Assembly (NCBI RefSeq): GCF_002020805.1
Contig: NZ_MPRJ01000002.1
Span: 1-63,042, forward strand
Source: Solemya velesiana gill symbiont
GTDB lineage: Bacteria; Pseudomonadota; Gammaproteobacteria; Chromatiales; Chromatiaceae
DNA length: 63,042 nucleotides
Direction: 5' to 3'
Program-made: the position numbers and the translations under genes
Shown: positions 57,189 through 63,042 of the stretch, piece by piece
Layout: every line of letters begins with the position of its first letter
Position numbering within the stretch: the stretch's first letter is position 1
The notes under the pieces: model-generated
Told to the model about the DNA's origin: nothing
What the model saw: the letters and a program-made list of their open reading frames with translations, nothing else
Databases searched by the model: none

Positions 57189-57710
57189 TCACAATGTTTT
57201 GAGTATACGCCTGTTCTGCGCAGCGCGGACAGGATCGGGATCCGGTACAGAGGGCATTACTTCAAGAGAAGCGATATAGTGCGTCGTGAGCTGATGATGC
57301 CTTGCTCCGGTGACCACAAAGTCCTTGTACCAGTCGAAGGGCTGCAAGTCAGCATCGATCATCTCGGGCAAGGCGCAATAGGTCAGCGCAGTGACCTTGC
57401 CATCCAGCGTCACTATCTGCACCTGGCGATCATTATAACCCCTGCCGAGGTCCTCGGCCTGATCGAGCGCTACCCGCTCTTCGTGGGCAAGGGAATAGAG
57501 TACACCCTCGACCAGGTCTGTTTGAGCGCCAGTATGAAAAGCGTCGCACTTTGCAGAGCCGTCCCTGCCTATCTTGTGAAAACTGAGCCGGTGACCTGTC
57601 AGTACGCCTGCACCTATGACGCGGCAGGAGGGCGCGCGTGCCCGCAATCGGGGCACGCACATGTTTGAACCATATGCGAAATAAAGCAGATGCCCGGCCG
57701 GGACCTGCAT
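57189..57710 (-). CDS. Gamma-glutamylcyclotransferase-like protein
   Basis: 173 residues from ATG 57708-57710, which overlaps the upstream stop by one base (TGATG). YFAYGSNM near the N-terminus and LVEGVLYSL with the catalytic-type Glu are GGCT signatures, followed by the usual YNDRQVQIVTLDGK and DWYKDFVVTGARHH. GGCT proteins form 5-oxoproline from gamma-glutamyl amines. Coupled to the aminotransferase gene upstream. Substrate unknown. Confidence 0.82.
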   Translation of the reverse strand: MQVPAGHLLYFAYGSNMCVPRLRARAPSCRVIGAGVLTGHRLSFHKIGRDGSAKCDAFHTGAQTDLVEGVLYSLAHEERVALDQAEDLGRGYNDRQVQIVTLDGKVTALTYCALPEMIDADLQPFDWYKDFVVTGARHHQLTTHYIASLEVMPSVPDPDPVRAAQNRRILKTL

Positions 57711-58822
57711 CAGATCTCCGCCACCAGTTGGCATACCCTCTCCACCTGGGCCTCGCTCATGGCAGGGAAGATCGGCAATGAGAGGGTCTCGTTACAGAGG
57801 CGGTCCACCACCGGAAGATCTCCGGGCTTATACCCCAGGGACTTGTAGATATCCTGCAGGTGCAGCCCAAGGGGATAGCACTGGCTGTTACCCACCTTGT
57901 GCTCATTGAGGTGAGCACGCAGGGCATCCCGACGGAGGTGACGTATGGTGTAGAGATTGAAGGCGTGACGTCCATCACCAGGGCGAACAGGAGTCGCCAG
58001 GTCCAGGTCAGCGAGGCGCTCGTCATACCAGCAGGCAACGCGAAGTCGCGCCTCAACATCCTCTTCGAACTTCCGCAGCTTGATACGCAGCAGTGCTGCC
58101 TGCACTTCGTCGAGACGGCTGTTGTAGCCCAACTCGTCGTGGGTAAAAGGTGCCGTGGCGCCATGATTGCGCAGCTTGAGCAGGCGTGCCTTGATCTCAT
58201 CGCTGCTTGTGGTGATCAACCCCCCGTCTCCGTAACAGCCCAGAACCTTGGTGGGATAGAAACTGAAGCAGCCGGTATCGCCGTGGCTCCCCACGACACC
58301 CGCACCGTACCTGGCGCCAAATGCCTGGGCACCGTCTTCCACCACTGAAAGGCCATGCTCCTCAGCGATGGACTTTATCGCCGTCATGTCCGCCGGGTTA
58401 CCGAAAATGTGTACCGGCAGGATCGCCCTAGTATTGGGTGTCACCTTGGCGCGGACACTCTCCGGGTCAATATTGAAACTCGCCTCATCGATATCAGCGA
58501 ACACGGGAGTCGCACCGACCATGGAGATCGCCTCGGCCGTGGCAAAAAAGGTGAAGGGCGAGGTGATCACTTCATCGCCCGGACCGATATCCAGCGCCCT
58601 GAGAGACAGCACCAAAGCATCCGTACCATTGGCCACGGCAATGGCATGACGCGAACCCACATACTCGGCAGCCTCCTCTTCGAAGGCGCGCACATTGGGT
58701 CCGAGAATGAATGCACCGCTAGCGCCGATATCACTGAGGTTGCTGAACCACTCTTCGCGCAGCGATTCGAACTCGGCCTGAAGGCTCAGGTAGGGGACAC
58801 CCTGGATGGGCTGGTCTGTCAT
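57710..58822 (-). CDS. DegT/DnrJ/EryC1 sugar aminotransferase, GnnB-like
   Basis: 370 residues from ATG 58820-58822; an earlier in-frame ATG adds unrelated residues. PLP type I fold: VANGTDALVLSLRAL, DEVITSPFTFFATAEAI, VVEDGAQAFGA and the PLP Lys in FSFYPTKVLGCYGDGG. Such enzymes transaminate keto-sugars on UDP. With the adjacent Gfo/Idh/MocA oxidoreductase, the best reading is the GnnB step that makes UDP-GlcNAc3N for lipid A; WlbC/WbpE-type O-antigen sugar synthesis is the alternative. Translationally coupled to the GGCT-like gene. Confidence 0.85.
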   Translation of the reverse strand: MTDQPIQGVPYLSLQAEFESLREEWFSNLSDIGASGAFILGPNVRAFEEEAAEYVGSRHAIAVANGTDALVLSLRALDIGPGDEVITSPFTFFATAEAISMVGATPVFADIDEASFNIDPESVRAKVTPNTRAILPVHIFGNPADMTAIKSIAEEHGLSVVEDGAQAFGARYGAGVVGSHGDTGCFSFYPTKVLGCYGDGGLITTSSDEIKARLLKLRNHGATAPFTHDELGYNSRLDEVQAALLRIKLRKFEEDVEARLRVACWYDERLADLDLATPVRPGDGRHAFNLYTIRHLRRDALRAHLNEHKVGNSQCYPLGLHLQDIYKSLGYKPGDLPVVDRLCNETLSLPIFPAMSEAQVERVCQLVAEI

Positions 58823-58932
58823 GTTATTGTCCTGCCGGTAAATGAGTTTTGAGTTTAATGATAAGTGATTTCTCGGCGCGCGAAAGGGTCGCTGCATTGC
58901 ATCCAGAGCGGCAGCGCCTTAAAACCGCGGAA

Positions 58933-59880
58933 TCATGCGTCGAGCCGCCCCATGATCTCGGCCTTGACCCGCATGGCAACCTCCAGTGCCTCCTGTCCCG
59001 TATGGCCGTCCACCAGTGGCTTGATGCCCTCGTTCACGCAATCGACGAAAGCGGCAAGCTCGGCATCCAGTGGCTTCACAGGCTCCACTTCCAACTGCTC
59101 CACAACCACCTCGGGCCACTCTTCGCCGGGCTTCGACTTGGGATAGGCGGTTTCGATGCGCTGAGCAATAAAATCCAGGGATTCGTAGCGGTTCTCTTCA
59201 AACACGCGAATTCGGCGTGTCTGCTTCTCCGATACGCGGCTGGCAATGACATTGGCCACAGTGCCGTTGGCGAACTCCAGGCGGACATTGGCGATATCCA
59301 CGTGGGCGGTGAGGACGGGCGTGCCCACGGCGGATATCGAAGTAATTTCTGATTTGACCAGTGAGAGGATGATGTCGATGTCGTGGATCATCAGGTCGGA
59401 GACCACATCCACGTCAGTGGCCCGGGCCACAAAGCCACCCATACGATGGGCTTCGATAAAGCGGGGGCGTACGATGCGATCCGCCAGCGCCATGACCCCG
59501 GCGTTGAAACGCTCAAGATGACCCACCTGCAGCACCACCCCGGCCTCTTCGGCCAGGCGCACGATTTCGCGACCCTCCTCCACTGTGGCCGCTATGGGCT
59601 TCTCAAGCAGCATGTGGACGCCATTCTCGAGAAACGGCTGAGCCTCATCCAGGTGGTGCGTGGTGGGTACGACGATACTGACTGCATCCACCTTGCCGAG
59701 CAAATCCTTGCCCAGTTCAAAAGCCTCGCAGCCGCACTCCTCCGCAACACTTCGCGCGACGTCCCGGTTGATATCCGCCACGCCGACCAACTCCACGTTT
59801 GACATACGTGAGTAGATCAATGCATGAAAACGACCGAGATAACCGACACCTACGACGCCTACGCGCAGTTTTTCACTCAC
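58933..59880 (-). CDS. Gfo/Idh/MocA oxidoreductase, GnnA-like
   Basis: 315 residues. Rossmann start LRVGVVGVGYLGRFHALIYSRM, then DAVSIVVPTTHHLDEA, LLEKPIAATVEEGREIVRLA and LQVGHLERFNAGVMAL. The YLGRFHA and VGHLERFN elements are those of the subfamily found beside lpxA in several bacteria (GnnA), which oxidises the 3-OH of UDP-GlcNAc. It is followed after 110 bp by the GnnB-like gene. The specific role is inferred from subfamily likeness and pairing. Confidence 0.85.
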   Translation of the reverse strand: MSEKLRVGVVGVGYLGRFHALIYSRMSNVELVGVADINRDVARSVAEECGCEAFELGKDLLGKVDAVSIVVPTTHHLDEAQPFLENGVHMLLEKPIAATVEEGREIVRLAEEAGVVLQVGHLERFNAGVMALADRIVRPRFIEAHRMGGFVARATDVDVVSDLMIHDIDIILSLVKSEITSISAVGTPVLTAHVDIANVRLEFANGTVANVIASRVSEKQTRRIRVFEENRYESLDFIAQRIETAYPKSKPGEEWPEVVVEQLEVEPVKPLDAELAAFVDCVNEGIKPLVDGHTGQEALEVAMRVKAEIMGRLDA

Positions 59881-59964
59881 TTTGCACCCGCAATGCTCTT
59901 GAAAAAGGGGGGATTTTAAACCATCCCCACCCCACGAGCCATGCGGATAGCCGTCCCGGCCCGC

Positions 59965-60114
59965 TCAGCGGTGCAATACGGTGGTGATCGGGACCTTGTC
60001 TCCTGCGAGATGCAGATGAAAACTCAGTGTTACGGCGGTAGCGATACCGACCACGGCCACAAGAATAAAGAGGATATCCGGTTTGCGATGTCTCTGGTGA
60101 TAGCTTCTGTACAT
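59965..60114 (-). CDS. 49-residue single-span membrane protein
   Basis: A short frame from ATG 60112-60114 to TGA 59965-59967: basic N-terminus (MYRSYHQRHRKPD), a hydrophobic helix (about 14-31, ILFILVAVVGIATAVTLS), and a short periplasmic tail ending TTVLHR. GGGAGGGGG stands immediately upstream at ideal spacing. Positive-inside topology predicts N-in. It lies between the ankyrin gene and the GnnA-like gene, all on the minus strand. No family recognised; the good ribosome site and topology argue for a real gene. Confidence 0.6.
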   Translation of the reverse strand: MYRSYHQRHRKPDILFILVAVVGIATAVTLSFHLHLAGDKVPITTVLHR

Positions 60115-60264
60115 ACCCCCTCCCGTGGATGTTTCTCAAGGGGAATGAAGCAGATCATGGCCTATAGGAGGGAAAATTACCTTGCAGCAGTTCACATGCC
60201 GGAACGTTACGATGGGAACAGGTGTACCGCTATTTAAAGAATTGTCGCCTTGTTCTCAGTTCAA

Positions 60265-60711
60265 CTATTCTGAGCCGGCGCCCGACTCCTGCAGCAGCTT
60301 GATCACGTCCTGGTGTTTGCCAAGTTCAGCCCGCTTCATGGCATCGCTGCCCGCTGCATTCTTCAGGTTCATATCCGCGCCGGCATAGATGAGAGCCGCG
60401 ACCGCATCGACATGCCCGAAAGCGGCTGCTTCCATCAGTGCCGAATTACCCCCGCCATCCACGGCGTTAACGTCGGCGCCCGCCCCGATCAGGGCACGCA
60501 GGGTACGCACGTTACCGTTGAACGCGGCCATCACCAGTACCGGGCGACCATTGGCATTCTTGGCATTGGCATCGGCACCCTGGGCCAGCAGATCAGAGAC
60601 CATGCGCTCCAGGCCCTGGCTGGCCGCCATCAGCAGCTGTTGATTCTGATCAGCCCCGTGGGCGGCAGCTGTCACACCTAGCAATATACCGAGCAGTAAT
60701 TGACGCCACAT
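60265..60711 (-). CDS. Secreted ankyrin-repeat protein
   Basis: 148 residues with a signal peptide (1 to about 19, TAAAHGA). Then four ankyrin repeats: QLLMAASQGLERMVSDLLAQ, NGRPVLVMAAFNGNVRTLRALIGAGADVNAVD, GNSALMEAAAFGHVDAVAALIYAGADMN and GSDAMKRAELGKHQDVIKLL. Likely a periplasmic protein-binding module. Divergent from apaG. Partner unknown. Confidence 0.88.
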   Translation of the reverse strand: MWRQLLLGILLGVTAAAHGADQNQQLLMAASQGLERMVSDLLAQGADANAKNANGRPVLVMAAFNGNVRTLRALIGAGADVNAVDGGGNSALMEAAAFGHVDAVAALIYAGADMNLKNAAGSDAMKRAELGKHQDVIKLLQESGAGSE

Positions 60712-60847
60712 GGACGAGTACCTCGAATTATTCTCCGTTAACCGAAATATCGGCCTCTCTCCAATAAACTGAAACTTGCTTTTAGACCCCGGTGACTATA
60801 ACGTGCGCGCAATTCAGTATCCATATTATGGCCTGTTAACAGGCCTT

Positions 60848-61237
60848 ATGACCATGCAACAGAGCAGCCACAATCAAATCAGCGTCGATGTTGAAACCAC
60901 CTACGTGGAAAGCCAGTCCCGCCCCGAGCAGGATCACTACGTCTTCGCCTATACCATTACCATCGCCAACACGGGCGAGACCTCTGCGCGACTGCTGACC
61001 CGGCACTGGATCATCACCGACGCCAACGGCCATACACAGGAGGTCCACGGCGAAGGGGTAGTGGGAGAACAACCGTTCCTGCGCCCGGGTGAGCGCTTTC
61101 GCTACACCAGCGGCACCTCCCTTGAGACCCCTGTGGGAACAATGGAGGGCAGCTACCAGATGCGCAATGAGGAGGGCGAGTTTTTCGACGCCCCTATCGC
61201 TCCCTTCTCCCTGGCTATACCCAAGAGCCTGAATTGA
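60848..61237 (+). CDS. apaG: ApaG protein (Co2+/Mg2+ efflux-linked, DUF525)
   Basis: 129 residues from ATG 60848 (ATG 60854 also fits). QISVDVETTYVESQSRPEQDHYVFAYTITIANTGE, LLTRHWIITDANG, VVGEQPFLRPGERFRYTSGTSLETPVGTMEGSYQM are the ApaG fold. Earlier in-frame start adds non-homologous residues. Usually followed directly by apaH; here a DUF2238 gene is inserted between. Confidence 0.95.
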   Translation: MTMQQSSHNQISVDVETTYVESQSRPEQDHYVFAYTITIANTGETSARLLTRHWIITDANGHTQEVHGEGVVGEQPFLRPGERFRYTSGTSLETPVGTMEGSYQMRNEEGEFFDAPIAPFSLAIPKSLN

Positions 61238-61258
61238 TCACAGAGCCAACGGATCGAG

Positions 61259-61897
61259 ATGAATTCATCACAGACACGAGAACCGGTCATTTTCCTGGCG
61301 GCAATCAGCCTGTTTCTCCTGTTCAGTGGCATCGATCCGGTTGCGGATCGCTACACCTGGTTCCTCGAAACCGTGCCGGTGATGATCGGTATTGCGATCC
61401 TGGTACCCACCTACCGGGATTTTCGTCTGACCCCGCTGCTCTACCGCCTGCTCGCCCTGCATGCACTGATTCTGATGATCGGCGGCCACTACACCTATGC
61501 CGAGGTTCCCCTTTTCAACTGGTTGCGTGACGCGTTCGAATTATCACGCAACCACTACGACCGTATCGGCCACCTGGCCCAGGGGTTCATCCCCGCCATC
61601 CTGGCCAGGGAGATCTTGCTTCGCCGCTCCCCCCTGGAACCGGGGAAGTGGCTCTTCCTGGTGGTCACCAGCATATGCCTGGCCTTTTCCGCCTTCTACG
61701 AAATGATTGAATGGTGGGCGGCACTGGTGAGTGAACAGGCCGCAGAGGCTTTTCTCGGCACCCAGGGCGACCACTGGGACACCCAGTGGGACATGTTCCT
61801 GGCCCTGGTCGGCGCCATCACCTCCCAACTGCTGCTGGCGGGATATCACGATCACCAGCTGAAAACCCTTTCACAACAAGCACACAAAGCAACATAG
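61259..61897 (+). CDS. DUF2238 (YjdF-like) membrane protein
   Basis: 212 residues with about six membrane helices. NHYDRIGHLAQGFIPAILAREI and AFYEMIEWWAA, plus DTQWDMFLALVGA, are the DUF2238 hallmarks with conserved acidic and aromatic residues in the membrane. Function unknown. It sits 21 bp after apaG and 8 bp before apaH, so it is probably in the same transcript. Confidence 0.9.
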   Translation: MNSSQTREPVIFLAAISLFLLFSGIDPVADRYTWFLETVPVMIGIAILVPTYRDFRLTPLLYRLLALHALILMIGGHYTYAEVPLFNWLRDAFELSRNHYDRIGHLAQGFIPAILAREILLRRSPLEPGKWLFLVVTSICLAFSAFYEMIEWWAALVSEQAAEAFLGTQGDHWDTQWDMFLALVGAITSQLLLAGYHDHQLKTLSQQAHKAT

Positions 61898-61905
61898 AGA
61901 GCAAC

Positions 61906-62742
61906 ATGGCAGTATACGCGATTGGTGATGTACAGGGCTGCTACGATGAACTCCAGCGACTGCTGGAGAAGATCAGGTTCGACTACGGGAAGGACAAGCT
62001 CTGGTTCGCCGGGGACCTCGTCAACCGCGGCCCCCACTCCCTGGAGGTGCTGCGTTTCGTAAAAAGCCTTGGCAAGCGTGCCGTCACGGTACTTGGCAAC
62101 CACGACCTCCACCTGCTGGCCATGTCCGAAGGCAACCTCAAGCACAACCGCAAGAACCACACCCTGGACGCCATTCTTTCCGCTAAGGATAGAGACGAAC
62201 TGCTGCACTGGCTGCGCCACCGTCCGATGATGCACTTCAGCAAGAAGCGCAACATCAGCCTGATCCACGCCGGCATGCCCCCCCAGTGGGACATCGAAAC
62301 AGCCCAACGCTGCGCCCGAGGGCTGGAAGCAGCTCTACAAGGTGATGGCTTCCACGACTACTGTCACCAGATGTACGGCAACGAACCCGCCTGCTGGTCC
62401 GACGACCTAAAGGGCATGGAGCGTCTGCGCTTCATCACCAACGCCTTCACCCGCCTTCGCTACTGCGACAGCGAAGGCAACATGGCCCTCAAGGAGAAAG
62501 GACCGCCTGGATCCCAGGGCCCTGGTCTGATGCCGTGGTTCGAAATGCCCAACCGCAGGAGCCGTAACGACCATATCCTGTTCGGCCACTGGTCCACCCT
62601 TGGCTATCTTCATGAAGAGAATATCTGGGCACTGGATACCGGGTGCCTCTGGGGGGGATGCCTGACGGCGCTGAGACTCTACAAAAATAAAGAGTACAAA
62701 CATTGTCAGGTCGATTGTCCTGGTGCAGCCAAGCCGAAATAG
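61906..62742 (+). CDS. apaH: Diadenosine tetraphosphatase (symmetrical)
   Basis: 278 residues from ATG 61906, the family start (MAVYAIGDVQGCYDELQRLL). Metallophosphatase motifs: GDVQG, GDLVNRGPHSLEVLRF, LGNHDLHLLA and a C-terminal GHWSTLG and DTGCLWGGCLTAL. It splits Ap4A into two ADP and removes Np4N RNA caps. Ends before a clear terminator. Confidence 0.96.
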   Translation: MAVYAIGDVQGCYDELQRLLEKIRFDYGKDKLWFAGDLVNRGPHSLEVLRFVKSLGKRAVTVLGNHDLHLLAMSEGNLKHNRKNHTLDAILSAKDRDELLHWLRHRPMMHFSKKRNISLIHAGMPPQWDIETAQRCARGLEAALQGDGFHDYCHQMYGNEPACWSDDLKGMERLRFITNAFTRLRYCDSEGNMALKEKGPPGSQGPGLMPWFEMPNRRSRNDHILFGHWSTLGYLHEENIWALDTGCLWGGCLTALRLYKNKEYKHCQVDCPGAAKPK

Positions 62743-62794
62743 TCACAACGACGTGATTTTAATCTTGCCCATCGGAATTCATGACCAAGACAGC

Positions 62795-62832
62795 CACATA
62801 AAAACAGGGGATTTCACCTGTTTTTTTATGTG
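62795..62832 (+). terminator. Rho-independent terminator after apaH
   Basis: CACATAAAAACAGG, loop GGATTTCA, CCTGTTTTTTTATGTG: a long AT-rich and CAGG stem with a seven-T run on the 3' side. Confidence 0.85.
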
Positions 62833-62869
62833 ATCTGGCCTATCAGTAATTTCTTTTTTAATTCAATAA

Positions 62870-62947
62870 AACTTCTACCTGTTCGGTGACGACGCGTTGG
62901 CAGGCGCTGTCATCATTACCACCAAGCGTGGCGCTAAATACGATTAG
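62870..62947 (+). pseudogene. 3' remnant of an unknown gene, plug-domain-like
   Basis: An in-frame stop (TAA 62867-62869) is followed by 25 codons reading YLFGDDALAGAVIITTKRG and ending KYD before TAG 62945-62947. No start codon fits. ALAG-VIITTKRG resembles the plug domain of TonB-dependent receptors, but the stretch is too short to be sure. It stops one base before the IS-like end, as a gene fragment left by an insertion or rearrangement would. Confidence 0.3.
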
Positions 62948-62948
62948 C

Positions 62949-63042
62949 AGGCTGTTGAAATAGTCCCTTATTTGAGCTCTATTGTACCAGCCGCTTTCAA
63001 TACGGCCTGATTTCCAAGAGACAAACGGCCGCAATCGCTGGA
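62949..63042. mobile_element. Probable terminus of an insertion sequence (runs off right edge)
   Basis: AGGCTGTTGAAATAGTCCC at 62949-62967 resembles the terminal repeats (GGCTGTTGAAAAAGTC type) of IS1182/IS5-like elements. The following 75 bp have no open frame from either side and lower GC than the chromosome. No transposase is in the window, so this remains a likeness only. Confidence 0.4.

Larger units (their letters stand above)
62743..63042. other. Region after apaH: terminator, gene remnant and probable IS end
   Basis: No complete gene is visible. It holds the apaH terminator (62795-62832), a 3' coding remnant (62870-62947) and, from 62949, sequence resembling an insertion-sequence terminus that runs off the edge. 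Confidence 0.6.

Overview
The window is a chromosomal stretch of a gammaproteobacterium of moderately high GC. Many gene orders match those of Pseudomonas and of the Chromatiales-like sulfur-oxidising lineages: tRNA-Tyr/Gly/Thr-tuf, pth-rplY-prs-tRNA-Gln-ispE-hemA-prfA-prmC, gatCAB divergent from mreBCD, mrdA-mrdB-mltB-rlpA-dacA-dat-ybeD-lipB-lipA, accB-accC-prmA-dusB-fis-purH-purD, amgK divergent from lptD-surA-pdxA, and apaG-apaH. The assignment to a sulfur-oxidiser-like lineage is inference from gene order and protein style; no marker gene here settles it.

Layout. 1-5067: start of tuf, three tRNAs, a FadL-type outer-membrane transporter, a secreted dihaem cytochrome c and two tandem YceI-like periplasmic proteins. 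5002-13782: translation and isoprenoid/haem housekeeping genes. 13890-17446: a Cys-rich unknown, a MoeB/ThiF enzyme, a small methyltransferase, a response regulator and a damaged diguanylate cyclase. 17214-20508: gatCAB. 20734-32240: cell-shape, peptidoglycan and lipoate block. 32268-36775: YdcF, FxsA, CutA, DsbD and a TlpA-like thioredoxin. 36981-49900: aroQ, fatty-acid, purine and glycogen genes, with fis and an LpxA-like acyltransferase. 49928-56335: REP pair, amgK, lptD-surA-pdxA. 56375-60711: a minus-strand set with a probable lipid A diamino-sugar pair (GnnB-like and GnnA-like), small enzymes, a 49-residue membrane protein and a secreted ankyrin protein. 60848-63042: apaG, a DUF2238 membrane protein, apaH, a terminator and, at the edge, what looks like the end of an insertion sequence beside a gene remnant.

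Most of the window is ordinary housekeeping and I found no clear new multi-gene system. What stands out is a set of lesions and oddities: a diguanylate cyclase cut off at its 3' end where gatB also loses its normal end, an in-frame TGA in prmA, a frameshift in dusB that fis overlap shows to be recent or artefactual, and an mreC whose conserved N-terminus can only be reached from an AUC codon. These could be genome erosion or assembly/base-calling errors; raw reads would decide. The most biological lead is the combination of GnnA-like and GnnB-like enzymes with an LpxA-like protein located between purH and purD, which suggests 2,3-diamino-glucose lipid A.
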